DNA of 64,000 nucleotides from Echinarachnius parma. Lineage: Eukaryota > Echinodermata > Echinoidea > Clypeasteroida > Echinarachniidae. The stretch spans positions 180,299-244,298 of the forward strand of contig JBAMJV010002943.1 of the NCBI GenBank assembly GCA_037951105.1. The letters are read 5' to 3'. Both the position numbers and the translations under genes were made by a program. This document shows, piece by piece, positions 44,868 through 57,300 of this stretch; within the stretch, counting starts at the first letter, position 1, and each line of letters starts with the position of its first letter. The notes under the pieces are model-generated. The model saw only the letters and a program-made list of their open reading frames with translations, had not been told where the DNA came from and ran no database searches.

Positions 44868-46216
44868 GTGATGATTTGTGCAGATACTATAGAGTGCGCG
44901 CATTATTATGTACGTCCGCCGCTAGCTACGTTAGCAAGTTCCGAGCAGGGGGGGGGGGGGGGGGGGGGGTAAACTCAGCCGCCATGATGGTTAAGGCATG
45001 TATGCGATTAGAAGAAGTTTAGCTACGTCACAAAACGTCATCAAAAGTATGACAGGCTGTGTATTTTGAAATTGATCTGGAATTTAATAATAAAATACAT
45101 CCCATTGAGCGGTGAAATATTCACCACCTCTTTATCTAGCGTAATTAATTTGTGTTGCCCTTTTCTACTCCATCAATAAGACCACTTTTTTAGTTACATT
45201 TTGTGTTAAATACTGTTTACGAATGCTCAATTTTTGCAGTAGAGTCGCCCTTAATACACGGATCACTGTCTCAGCCAAGGGCAAAAATTGTTTACAAATT
45301 TATCGCGCGCAAAATCACAAATGTACGCGCTTATGACATCTTTGCCATAGCAAATGTACAGTGTGAGTGCGCTTGGTAAAGTGCGCGACTTACGCACATT
45401 CCTATTGTTTCGTCATATTATTTCCCCACAATGCAGTTTTGTGACGAACTTCCTCCGTTCAATACTGCTCGTTAACAAGACCGTCAGGCCGCCATTGTTT
45501 TATGTACAAAATGTACAGTGTACGGTCACTGCGCGCGATACAGTTTACCAGTTTACTTCTAGTTCTACAACGCCAGTGTTGGAGTCATACTTCTATGGTT
45601 CCGAGCCCGCTCGCCCGTCAGTTATCGAGTCGTTTATCAAGCCTCAAAGGGTACCCAATAGGAAAATTATGTTTATGTCTTCTTTTATCGGAGATAGCCA
45701 AACTAGCTCGAGTAAAATTCTCAGTCATGCAGCCTTGAATGGACGCTAGCAATTTTGTCGCAAAGATGTTTGTTATGAAATTTTTTATGCTGTCTGAGCC
45801 GAGGTAAATTGTCTGTGCAGCGTTCACTTCAGTGTGGCATTCTGTGTTATCACGTTTTACAATATTTCCCAAGTACTAGTACCAGCCACACAAAGGAGAA
45901 GAGGCTCTATATGCTGCCCTGTAGTGGAATATTATTGGACAGTACAAACAAAATTTGTCAACATGTCAAGAAAAATTATGTTCTTAAATTCAGCAAAATC
46001 AATCATAGCTGGCCCAAGAAATTATACAAGTATTATTTGAACCTGCCAAAATGGTCAAAATTATTCTCCAAATGTCGAAAAAAGGAGAAATCTGCAATTT
46101 TAGCAATAAAAAAACTGAGGAGTGCTCATGCAGCCGTGATCCGTCTCGGAAGTGTTGCTACTATCTGGATGACTGACATGTATTTCCTGCAAACTTCCCG
46201 CACCACGCGAGTTACC
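44868..46216 (+). other. Unexplained, less AT-rich stretch
   Basis: Overlapping ORFs of 131 codons (45354-45749) and 140 codons (45809-46231) on the plus strand show no known motif, and no paralog lies in this window. A G homopolymer sits at 44948-44970. Could hold exons of an unknown gene; low support. Confidence 0.25.
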
Positions 46217-46395
46217 GTATCCGAATTCTGACACGGCGTATCCGAATTCTGACACGTCGTATCCGAATTCTGACACGGCGTATCCGAATTCTGACACAGC
46301 GTATCCGAATTCTGACACGGCATATCCGAATTCTGACACAGCATATCCGAATTCTGACACGGCATATCAGAATTCTGATATGGTGTATCCGAAAT
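46217..46395. repeat. 21-bp minisatellite, about 8 copies
   Basis: GTATCCGAATTCTGACACGGC repeated; because the period is seven codons, every frame stays open on the minus strand (SEFGYAV heptads). Confidence 0.85.
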
Positions 46396-46439
46396 CGGAT
46401 ACGGTGGGCATTTCCATTCGGAAATAGTGCGATACGCCA

Positions 46440-46645
46440 TTTTTTGCCATTGGGGTCCGTTTCAGAAATAGTGCGAAACGCCATTTTTTGGCAATTAGGG
46501 TCCATTCAGAAATAGTGCGATACGCCATTTTTTGCGATTAGGGTCCGTTTAAAAAATAGTGCGTTACGCCATTTTTTGCGATTAGGGTCCGTTTAAAAAA
46601 TAGTGCGATACGCCATTTTTTTGGCATAAGGGTCCTTTTCGGAGG
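46440..46645. repeat. About 44-bp tandem repeat, 4-5 copies
   Basis: AGGGTCCGTTTAAAAAATAG then TGCGATACGCCATTTTTTGC recurs at 46453, 46498, 46541, 46585 and 46630 (diverged). Confidence 0.8.
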
Positions 46646-46685
46646 TTGACGGACACGGGTGGGTAGCACAAAAGTATGCGGGTTA

Positions 46686-46716
<31 letters not shown>

Positions 46717-47091
46717 CCCCCGGAATCAACCATTCATCACTTGTTGCACATGTCAGCATAGTAAACAGATTACTAGCATACATTTGATACGTGTCTTTTC
46801 ATTTTCGGCTGACATGTGTGACCTTGTAAGGTGCGAGTAAATATGCAATACACTCGCAGCTGCGCACGGCTCGCGTACATAATTTATCACACGAGATAAA
46901 GGTGAGATGGAGAAAAAGACAAACAAAACCAATTGCGGACAAATACAAAATAAATGCGCCAATTGTCACGTGATAAATGTGGGAATCCCAAGTTATATTT
47001 GCCTCAGAAAAAGGAGTGTACATAAACTTGAGTTTCAATGGGGACTGCAGAGCAAGTTATTTTTATGTGCAGCTTCCCTGGTATATTTGCA

Positions 47092-47624
47092 TTAAAGGGA
47101 TCTATTAAATGTCTTGGCATGTGCAGAACATGATGAATGTTTGATAATGTTCTGTGTAGTTATGTGAGCTGATATATGTCATCTTTGTTTTGTGTGAACA
47201 ATTCGATAGATGCTGTATGATTGCGTAATGAGCGAGTGACATTTTGAATTACAGGTTGATAGTCAGGGTAAAACATAAAGGATCTTTCTAACGAAATTGA
47301 AATTCGAACAATATCCTTTTCCGTGCCTCTTTTGATTATACGAATACAACGAGGTATATGAGAAACAATTACATTTTAAAGTGGCGCGGACAAGGCAAAT
47401 AAATGACGCTAGTCATATTACGCGTGCGCTACGCACGAGACACGCCTTCTGTATAAACTAATGGTATCCCATTTTAGCAGCACGTTCGTTCTAGCCTAAT
47501 TGACTGTCATGGCGCGGACCAATGCGGGCGGCTGAGTAATTTTTCCCCCGGCCCTCTATATGTCTTGTCCGCGCAACTTTAATAAAGTTGTGTGGATTTG
47601 ACAATGCAACTAGATCCCTCTAAT
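47092..47624. mobile_element. MITE family 2 copy interrupted by a roughly 205-bp element
   Basis: TTAAAGGGATCTATTAAATG to CAACTAGATCCCTCTAA. A GC-rich insert at 47379-47583 splits it; the uninterrupted site is seen at 19585-19625. Confidence 0.55.
47379..47583. mobile_element. Short GC-rich MITE (GCGCGGACAAG ends), copy 1
   Basis: TGGCGCGGACAAGGCAAAT ... TATGTCTTGTCCGCGCAAC, imperfect inverted ends, about 205 bp. Internal GACTGTCATGGCGCGG. No ORF. Confidence 0.65.
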
Positions 47625-49099
47625 TGGGTTATGTGAGTATTATGATAAACCTGTAATTTGTAAACATCTCGGATTTAAACAGTAAACAAAAGGGACTTGG
47701 TAACATCATCCAAATCCTCACAATAAAATTTCAATTCTAGCGGTTCTCTCATACCCAGTTGTATTCGTTTTAACAATATAATCATGGGACATGTTTCGGT
47801 TTTTCAAATTTCCCTTTAGTTACAAAGATATGTACGATCGAAGTATTCAGATAAGAAAAACTCCGGTGAAGTTTTGAAACCGAGTACAAAGCGAGTGCGG
47901 TGAGTTAGTGAAAATCACTTTGCATTTCGCTCACTTCTTGGCCATACAATGTCCATTTGACTTGAAATTTCACACAATACCCTGTGGACATATGACATAA
48001 TAAAAAATATACATTTCATCAACCATTCATCACTTTTTGTACATGTCAACAAAGTTAATAGATCCCTTTAATGAAAAGTGCTCATTCATGATAAACATGT
48101 GTACTTCTAGTCCAATGAACACAACATTTATATGAGTCAAATACAAATCATTATTGTGTTGACTTGTTGAAACAATGATGTACCAATACAATCTAAAAGG
48201 GTATATGGCTCAAAAATCGCCTAAGATCATGACAAATATCGTAACATTGTTTAAAAGAAGTTTAATGTATAAAGATGTAGAGCAGGTCACTATGTTTTTC
48301 TCTAGTACGAGTATCATATTGTTATCATGAATGTTTATTTCCATGCCCATTACTTTGTTTGATTGTATTATCGTGTACATGAATACAAATAATCGTCCTA
48401 ATATAATGGCGCGTTATTATTATTATTATTATCATTATTATTAAACAAATTAAGAATAATTCAACTGAGAGTTGAGGTAATGCTACTCCCTTTGCCACTT
48501 CATTTATTTTCCCGTATCTGTCCCTACACCTACATATAACAATTTGCACTCATTGCTGACTTCTGTATAAATTCAGTATTAATATTGGCAAAATACATAG
48601 CACACATACTAAAGGTATCAGTGCATTTTTGTCAGTAGCATCATTACATTTGTATGAATAAGAAAATTATTTTTTTCAATTGTTTACATTGTAATAATAT
48701 TCTAGGGTTCGAGTTACTTTTGCTAACAGGTGCAACATATAATAACTGATTAATAAAATGTGTATTAGTGTGATATGATATGTCCACAAAGTGATGTGTG
48801 ATAATGTCATGCTAACTTTATATGTTTTTGCTGGGATATGAACATACAAGCAAATTGATATTCACTAACTGATTGCACTTACTGTGTACACAGCATAAAT
48901 TACTCTGTATACAATTTCACACAGACACACTTAAATCGTAAATATCTTTTGAACGAAATGGGAATTTGAACAACCAAAACATGTTGTTTTATTGATAAAT
49001 GAATATGATAAGGTATGAGAGAACCAAGTGAGATTCGAGGATTTGGACAACGTTACTATAAAGGCCCATTAATATTTGTATTTTATTTATATGTGTACT
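47625..49099. other. Intergenic: repeat fragments, no gene
   Basis: Pieces of MITE family 2-like sequence near 47700-48070 and 48760-49060 and an (ATT)n tract at 48410-48440. No convincing ORF. Confidence 0.4.
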
Positions 49100-50350
49100 C
49101 CATAATCTATATCTATTTTCCCTATTGTACATTTTTTACATTTCATTATCAAGATATGAAATCAAAGATGGTTTACCTCTGTAATGATTTAGAAAATCAG
49201 ATACCTAAAATTCAATATTAGGAATTAATATTCTCATGTTACTGTTTTTAATGTGTTTAATGTTTTGAAATTATTTAGTTTATATCATTTGAAAAACTTT
49301 CAAACAAATAACATTGAATGCCATTTAAAGAAGTCCAAATACAAATTGTGTTTTTACAAGTCTGAAATTTTAAATGCGTTTTTGTACATAAATGAACGTA
49401 CAATTATTTGTTGGTTGTATGACACGTGACTGAAAATGAGACGTGACACATTAAAGGGATAGTCGAGTTTTGGTATAGAAGGCGCTACAAAATAAAAAAT
49501 AATAAAAGATAATGAAAACAAAATTTGAAAGGGCATAATTTTTTAATGACAGAATCAACTTTATTTGATAAAATTAGATTCAGAAATGGCTGAAATATCC
49601 ATAAACATAACCATTCGTAATAATGTAGTGGGGCCCAGCAATTATAAGAGATTTTTTGAACTAGCCGTTACAATGTTTTTTTAAATGCTTCCTCTTTTTA
49701 AAAATGTAGAAAAGAGGTTTTTACGTATTTGTTGATTATGTCTCTATCAAATCACTATTTCAATAAAAAAAAACATCACATGCACAATATTTCATTAAAA
49801 ATGGATGAAACCAATGAGGTTTGAGAGAGTGCCCTCCTGAGTTTACAGCTCTTTTGGAATGATAACAGGCTTTTTACTTAGTCGGTTGTATTGTTGTATT
49901 CCTTTCTAGCATTGTGGAGGAATAACTGTTGGTTTGTAATGTAATGGTGCAGGTTTTGGTAACTTAAATTCAGTTGGACAAAAACTGTACTCTCTTTACC
50001 AAAACTCAACTATCCCTTTAAGCAAAGATATTATGCAGTCAAATATGGTATCAAAAGATGCACACGACACTACAAAACGCGGATCTGAAGCAATTTGATG
50101 AATCATCATCATGCTTGTTAGTGTAATTGTGAATTATATCAGAGACAAACCTTCATGAACCCTAAGGATTTAAGGCGCTATTAACGTACATTCTGGGTTA
50201 ACTCGTGTATACGCGTTTTGAAGGCTTCCAGTAGCTAGATTGCGAGGTTGTCCACCTAGGTTGTGATCGTAGAAGGTCCTAGAAGACATTTCTGGTGCAC
50301 AACCTGTTATAACATGCCATGTATGATATCCTAAAAAGCGGGGTGTTTGA
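49100..50350. repeat. Repeat shared with 37.0-37.9 kb
   Basis: See matching words at 49370, 50140 and 50290. Interrupted by the MITE at 49451-50021. No ORF of note. Confidence 0.65.
49451..50021. mobile_element. TTAA-flanked MITE, family 1, full length, reverse orientation
   Basis: Begins TTAAAGGGATAGTCGAGTTTT and ends CAACTATCCCTTTAA. It is inserted in a repeat whose other copy (37.0-37.9 kb) lacks it, giving an approximate empty site. Confidence 0.75.
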
Positions 50351-50449
50351 ATAAAACAAGAAGACACAGTCAGTAGACACGTTTTTTGTAAAGATATTTG
50401 TAATTTTACATAAAACTTGAATTGTTACTTTATTTCAACGTACTTAGCA

Positions 50450-51432
50450 GAACCCTCACCGAGGACATGAAGAAGATGGAGGACTACTTCACCTACTGGC
50501 GCCTTCGTCCCAATCCCAATAAGACTATACCACCACTGCCTTCCACCTCAGTAACCGACAAGCGAAAACAGAACTGAATGTCACCTTCTGTGGCAAAATA
50601 GTCAAGCATGAAGAGTTCCCCAAATACCTTGGAGTTTCCCTGGACCGCAGCCTCACCTATCGTGAACATCTCAAAAGGGTTTCTGGAAAACTGAAGACCA
50701 GAGTCAACTTTATCCGGAAGCTTGCAGGAAATAGTTGGGGTTCAGGCCCACAAACCCTCCGAACAGCCTGCATAGCTCTAGTCTACTCTGTTGCAGAGTA
50801 CTGCTCACCAGTGTGGACAGAGAGCTGCCATACCAAGAAGGTAGATGTAATCTTGAACTCGGCTATGATAATAATTACTGGCACCCTTAAGTCAACACCT
50901 CTTCAATGGCTACCTGCTCTCTCCCACATCGCTCCCCCTGGTGTACGCAGACAGGAGATAATGCGCAAGTAACTACACCGCACCTCCACCAACCCAGACC
51001 TACCTATCCACGAAGACCTAGGAAACCTACCCAAAATGCGCCTCAAATCACGGACACCCTTTTGGACTTCTGCAAAGTCTCTAGAAGAGTTTGACCTGAA
51101 AGGAGAATGGCGCAAAAACCTGGGCAGAGTCCGACTTCCCTAACCATGACCTTGTACAGGACCCTACGTTAGAGCCAGCAGGGTTCAACCTCCCCAGAAA
51201 GCAATGGGTGAACCTGAACAAGATAAGAACACTCCATGCAAGGTCAGCCCATCATCTCCATCGATGGAAAATGAAAGACAACCCTGCATGTGACTGCGGG
51301 AACCAAGACCAGACAGCGAAGCATGTGGTAAACAACTGCCCTCTCCGATGTTTCCCTGATAGTTTTGAGGGGATTCATCAGACAACAGATGCTGCTCTGA
51401 CCTGGCTGAGAAACCTAGACTTGAATTTATAA
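50450..51432 (+). pseudogene. 5'-truncated LINE: RT C-terminal region and zinc knuckle
   Basis: The plus strand encodes, with frameshifts, AKTELNVTFCGKIVKHEEF, PKYLGVSLDRSLTYREHL, LNSAMIIITGTLKSTPLQWL and, from 51208, LHARSAHHLHRWKMK then CDCGNQDQTAKHVVNNC, ending in a stop at 51432. Known: this order is the thumb and C-terminal knuckle of a widespread animal LINE group. The base composition is GC-richer than its surroundings, as expected for a foreign insert. It differs from the 54-kb LINE. Confidence 0.75.
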
Positions 51433-51472
51433 ATGTGCATATATGTCATACGAAACAAACAAACATATTTGC

Positions 51473-51862
51473 ATAGTATGGTAATAGTTGGGTAAATTAA
51501 GTTTGCCCTAAAATGGGTAAATTACAAAAGGGGCAATGTTTACCCAAAAGTGGGTCGGATACATAACTACCCTCATGTTGGGTAAAATAATGTGTCGCGG
51601 ACAAGGCAAATAGAGGACGCTAGTCATATTACGCGCGCGCTACCCACAAGTCTGTACAAACTAATGGTATCCCCTTTTAGCAGCGCGTTCGTTCTAGCCT
51701 AGTTGACTGTCATGGCGCGGCCCAATGCGGGCGGCTGAGTAATTTTTTCCCCGGCCCTCTATATGTCTTGTCCGCGCAACTTTAAAGGGTAAATGTTTGC
51801 CCAATATGTTTAAAAGTGTACCATGGGGAGGGCAGATGTGGGAGGGCGTAATAGATGTGTGG
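51473..51862. repeat. GGGTAA/TTACCC-rich repeat, copy 3, interrupted
   Basis: Matches the later half of copy 1 (GGTAATAGTTGGGTAAATT on) and is split by the MITE at 51592-51786. It follows the 51.4-kb LINE end closely. Confidence 0.55.
51592..51786. mobile_element. Short GC-rich MITE (GCGCGGACAAG ends), copy 2
   Basis: Near-identical to 47379-47583 and same orientation. Inserted inside a GGGTAAA-rich repeat whose uninterrupted form is at 27345-27365 and 28515-28525. Confidence 0.65.
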
Positions 51863-52190
51863 GGATGGTTTAAAGCCCAAGTCCAGTTTCGGGAAAGTAG
51901 CCGAATACATCTGTATTGATCATTATTGTTGAATATGTATTGAAATAGGGCTTGCGTGGTAAAATCCGAACCTAAGCATCGTTAAATACAGAAATATCGG
52001 AAGAAAACCGCGAGGTCGTAATAGCCGTAGCGTATGGGCGATTCCTCGTTGGCAATATCTATCTCATTGGAATAGATATATAATTTTGCAAATATATCAA
52101 TTAGTAGGGGGTTTCTTGGCCAGATTTTGATGATCCTATATTAGTATAATTTTATATCCCTTCTATGAATATTCATGAGTATTCTAGAAA
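51863..52190. mobile_element. Internally deleted relative of the 13.2-14.2 kb element
   Basis: TAAAGCCCAAGTCCAGTTTC through AACCTAAGCATCGTTAA matches one end; ATATCAATTAGTAGGGGG through AATTTTATAT matches the other. The middle 600 bp or so is missing. Confidence 0.55.
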
Positions 52191-53504
52191 CGTGATTGGT
52201 CAATTGGGGCTCTCACAATAAAGATTATTTCCACTATAAATCTGAAATCGGGGAATATTTTTCACTATCTTTGCTGATAGCAGAAATAGCAAGCATATCA
52301 TATTGCCCGTAGAAATGCGTGTAAATAACAGCTTCTCTGCGATGGGAGGTCTTGTTTTAGCTTGCGAAAGATGCTCGACGAGATTTCTCAAAGAGTAATT
52401 TAAAACGAAATACAGAATATTTTCACCCGTGAATATCAACAAGTTCCACAAAATATTCTAGAGATGCATTTCATGTATAACATGGCGGTTTTCGAAGTAA
52501 ACAATTTCGAAAATGGTGCACATTTTGCATCGTTGTCCTTCCATGGTCGTGACAGTAATTCATTTCATTTAATTTCATTTCATGTATGGACAGGTCTCTT
52601 AACTTCGCGCGTATCCCAACTTCGCGGATCATAGGCGAGATACGCAAAAATTAGAACACGGACACGGCGACGGAAATTTTCAATGTCAACTGAAAGAGCA
52701 CACATCAATTACTCATCAACCAAAAAATTAGCAAATGATGAGCAATATTTCTGAAGAAATACTTACTTTTTGTGGGTTTTTTTTGTAAATCACAACTTTG
52801 GTGTTCCAACAAAGTTATGGAGGAGGAAGTATCAAGCAAATTAGACGGAAATCGTTCCAGTAGAACATATTTGTTGTCATCGAAAGGCTGCGCAAAATTC
52901 TCCTTTATTCGACCTACCCTTCAAATTTACTTTCGGATCGCGCAATCTCCGTAGATAGCTTGACAACGCTACGCGTGCTAAGACGCTAATGCGCGCAAAA
53001 TGTTTGCATCATCACACTGCCATTGAAATGCGTGTTACGGTTTGCTACACGGGATACGTGTTAAGTCAATGGCAGGGTGCCCTATGTATTATGCGCGAAT
53101 TATGGAGACTACCGTACTCGGTGAAGAAGCTCTTGCTGATATGACATAGTCACGGAATCGGGTCATTAACACCACGGATTGTGAGTTTAAATGAAATTGT
53201 TCAAGATAAATCGAATCCTCAGAATTTGAGGGGTAATTTATTATTGTTTCATTGAGATTACTGTAATTTTCTTGATCCTAAGCCACTTTGAAAAAATCCT
53301 AAATTTTCGTGCGCGAAGTTAGGATACACCTTCATAATGTATGCTGTATGCAATGTACGTACGAATAGCTGTTTTCCCATATTCAATTACACACGTGTGT
53401 GACGTACGTGTATGTAAAGCGGGTTAATTATTCACTTTGATGCGCGTGTTTTGCATTTGTGTGCGCATTAGTTGTTAATGCGCGTAACCATGAATGGAAA
53501 CATA
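52191..53504. other. Unexplained stretch between repeats
   Basis: Contains (TTCAT)n at 52560-52590 and GCGCG-bearing sequence near 52970-53100. Short ORFs only. Confidence 0.35.
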
Positions 53505-53812
53505 GCGCAATACCAAAGACTGTAGAATTACAAGACAGCTCACTGGCGGTCGCGCAGCGATGTCCCTTCAAACAGAATGAAGATTCAAATCGAGATAAGG
53601 AGAAAGTTGGGTACACCCAGGGGTTTGGGTACAGTACTGAATCTTGTTCATTTTAATTAATGAAAAAACATTTAAAAATTATTGTCGATGAGCTTTTTTT
53701 GAACAAATGCTCCCTTTGTTAGTATTAATTTAAACAAAAATAAGGATCAAAACGTACTTACAAAAACTCGGCAAATCAGGCTAGAATGACGATTGAACAT
53801 CAGCAGTGTTGT
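53505..53812 (+). repeat. Right arm of large inverted repeat, part 1 (5' of LINE)
   Basis: Matches the reverse complement of about 43560-43880, for example ACAAGACAGCTCACTGGCGG and GGCAAATCAGGCTAG. It ends near 53812, where the LINE begins. Confidence 0.7.
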
Positions 53813-54349
53813 GCGCGCCGGAACGGCTGACACGAAATGTTTGTGTTCTCGAATTCGTGTGTTTTACATAAGATGTTTGCACTTTTAGACTTTTTCAGTT
53901 TGATCAATGTTTTGATTGAACTTTTCTGAATCATCAGGACAAATTTTACGTGATGTCACGGGCTGTTTGGTGTGAACCAATAACTTTTAGATTTTATGTC
54001 TTCTACATTCACTTGACCCTATAACACATGGAGAACTGTCATTTTGCTTGCCTAATGCGCGTACGGATTATAATGGGCCTTCAAGCGTGGTCAAACTGCA
54101 CGAACGAGGAGACCGGAATAACGTAGATTCATGATACGCGCGCCGACAATTGTATTGACGCGACGTTACGCGTACTGGGTGCGCGTCGCACGTCGGCGTG
54201 CGATTCGAATTGATGACTGACAATTACAAACTCACGCCTAACCTAACCAGGACCAGGCGCCGTGCGTAGCGGCGTTGACTACAGTTAGGTCACGCCAAGT
54301 TTTACTTTTAGTAAGTTTGTTTTTGGTTCTTGGAAACACCAACGACGCG

Positions 54350-57300
54350 ATGAAGTTCAAGGACTTAATGATGTTGATATGTTTGAGTTTGCTTCTGTGC
54401 AATGTTGTGTACCATCCGCACAACAACCAGATTCGTAACACTGTGTTTTTGAGAATTGTTCATGACGTGATTGGAACCAAATTCTTCCACCATAAATTCG
54501 TCGGAAGACGGATTCAATATTATAACAACTCAATATCAACTTTTCGTAGTGAACTTCTACGATGTGGAGACGTTGAGAGCAACCCTGGACCTCGACCCAA
54601 CGACAACATCGGTGAAAATGGACAAATATCTCAAACCCGTAGATATTCCACCGCATCTTTACATGATGTAAGGACATCATGTACACGCACCAAACTAACT
54701 CCTGCTACGTGGGACATCATTAACCACCTGGCCCTGGGCATCAACAGCAGACCAGCTCCTCACCGAGGACGTCAATGCACAAGATCTGCTTGGAACCGGT
54801 TCTGGATGCTTCGGCTGTCTACGTGCGACCATGCTGAACTTCTACGATGTGGAGACGTTGAGAGCAACCCTGGACCTCGACCCAGCGACAACATCGGTGA
54901 AAATGGACAAATATCTCAAACCCGTAGATATTCCACCGCATCTTTACATGATATAAGGGCATCATGTACACGCACCAAATTACCTCCTGCTACGTGGGAC
55001 ATCATTAAGCACCTGGGCATCAACAGCAGACCAGCTCCTCATCGAGGTAAGAGAGGAGGAGAACATTCACGAAATTCACGTCAACACAATCCTAACCGAA
55101 CCAGTAATACTAATAGACCATCGGACCATGAACTTGTACCTAATGTACCTTATGTCTCTCAAATTGTAAATGCGATGTGTTTGAATGTGTGTGGCTTACA
55201 AAGTAAGCTGAGCCTTGGAATTATGGAAGAATATGTTAAAAGTTATGATGTTGTTTGTTTGTCTGAAACTAAATGTAACTCTGTCGATGATAATTTTGTT
55301 GTAGGATTTAAACCATTTGTAATGCCAAGTAAGAATGTGAAGCATAGGTTTGGGGCAGCTCATGGATTATGTGTGTTAATTAAGACTGCAATTGCTAGTT
55401 ATTTTGAAGTTATACATGATACTTGTTCAGAATTTGTTTATTGGTTCAAGTGTAGTGGTGAAGCCTATGGTGACCCATTTATTTTAGGTGCAGTTTATCT
55501 TCCTTGTGAAGGTTCAGTGTATTATCATAGTGATATTTTTGATAATATTGCTGATGATTTGTTAAACTTTCAGGCCTCCCTTGATCTCCCTGTGATTCTG
55601 CTGGGTGATTTTAATTCGAGAACAGGTAATTTGAGTGATTTTATTGTTTTGGATGAAGCAGTTGCTATTGAATGTGGGGTTGAATTGGCTCAGGATGATT
55701 TGTTCAGTTCAAAATTTGTTCTTGATGATCTTGGTATTATGACTGACCGGAGTAGTATGGATGGGCATGTGAATAATAATGGTCGTAATTTGATTGAATT
55801 ATGTAAGAGTCTTGATATTAAAATTGTTAATGGTAGATTTGGAGATGATCGCGGGGTTGGTGATTATACTTGTCAAACTGCTAATGGGAAAAGTGTCATT
55901 GATTATGTATTGGTATCCTCTGCTTTAATGCCGAAAATTATTGCATTTCAGGTTGATGTTTTGGACAAGTGTTTGTCTGATGCCCACTGTGCGGTATCTG
56001 TTAAATTGTCTATTGCTAGTGAAGTTAATGATAAAGGTCGGTGTAGGCCTAATGTACAGTCGGAGCACTTTATGATGAGTAATTCACAAAGTGATTACAG
56101 GTATGGCCCTCTTAAAACTCGTTGGAATAGTGACTTAAAATTGGAGTACCAAAATGCTTTTTGTGAAAATAGTATTAACTGTTTGAGTGTGGATATCCAG
56201 AATATGGTTGCTGGAAATGTTACTCAGAATGAATTAGATAGCTTTATTGTGAAATTGAATAAGATATTAATTGACCCAGCTAAAACGCTTGGTATGTGTA
56301 AAAAGGTGAAGAGATTGTCTAGACCTGTCGGACATTCTCAGAAAAAGCCATGGTTTAGTAAATTATGCGAGGTTCGAAGAAGAGAATATTTGAACGCTAA
56401 ACGTAGGTTAAAAGGATTAAGAACGGATGAGGCTCAAGCTGAATTGATGGATAGGGCCAAGGCTTATAAGAAGTTTATACGGAAGGTTTCTAGGGATTAT
56501 TATAATGATTTGCATAAGTCTTTAAGAAATTTGAAGTGTAATAAGCCAAAGGAGTATTGGGACATTTTGAATAATGCAGTTAGCTCTGAAAGTAAAACTG
56601 GTAATGTTTCTCTTGAGGAGTTTCAGAGGCATTTTGAGATGTTAAGTATGAGGCCAGAGGAGTTGGGCAGTGAGACTAGAGTAGAATTTGATCCTACTGT
56701 AATACGTCATTCTATTACTGAGGATATAAATAGAGATTTTTCTTTAGAGGAGATTCAGAAAGTGATTAAACTATTGCGTAATAATAAGGCTAGTGGAATT
56801 GATAATGTGTTAAATGAGTATTTAAAGAATTCACCGACCAGCTTTGTGTTATTGCTTGTTTGTTTGTTTAATACTATTTTGTACTCTGGTGTGGTACCCA
56901 CTATTTGGTGCCTGGGTATGATTAAACCTTTGTATAAAAAGAAAGGCTCTCCAGATGACCCTGATAATTATAGAGGAATAACTTTACTTAGTTGTGTAGG
57001 TAAATTATTTACTGCCTGTATTAATGCAAGACTTACTGAATATTTGGATTGTGTTGGTTTAATGGGAGATGAACAGGCTGGATTCAGGAGTGGCTATAGT
57101 ACTTTAGATCATATTTTTACATTGCACGGTTTGATTGATTTATACTTGCATCGTGGTAAGAGGATTTATTGTGCCTTCATAGATTATAAAAAGGCTTTTG
57201 ATTTGGTTGATAGGGCCAGTTTATGGTCAAAGTTAATTGCTAGTGGTATTAATGGTAATGTTATACGTGTAGTGTATAATATGTATGAAAGTGCTAAGTC

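Larger units (their letters stand above)
46727..47624. repeat. Repeat pair member (with 18925-19644)
   Basis: Same content and order as 18925-19644; directly preceded by a C homopolymer of about 29 bases at 46687-46715. Confidence 0.6.
54548..55050 (+). repeat. 285-bp in-frame tandem duplication within the LINE ORF
   Basis: The stretch from GAACTTCTACGATG through the HRG codons (54551-54773) recurs at 54836-55048, offset 285 bp (95 codons). Copy 2 lacks six bases (two codons) near its end and has a few substitutions. About 60 bp at 54776-54835 lies between the two homologous stretches. Confidence 0.85.

Noticed and set aside
46100..46360. Repeat protein with SEFGYAV heptads
   Set aside because: A 21-bp minisatellite keeps every frame open; there is no start context, no unique domain and no paralog.
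48325..48549. 74-codon minus-strand ORF with CRDRYGKINEVAKG
   Set aside because: It ends in an (ATT)n-derived Ile run and may be a LINE end, but no second motif supports a call.
54275..54349. Start of the LINE ORF at the upstream TTG, adding a hydrophobic LLLVSLFLVL segment
   Set aside because: No ATG there; the first ATG is at 54350. Kept only as a remark, because upstream non-ATG initiation cannot be excluded.
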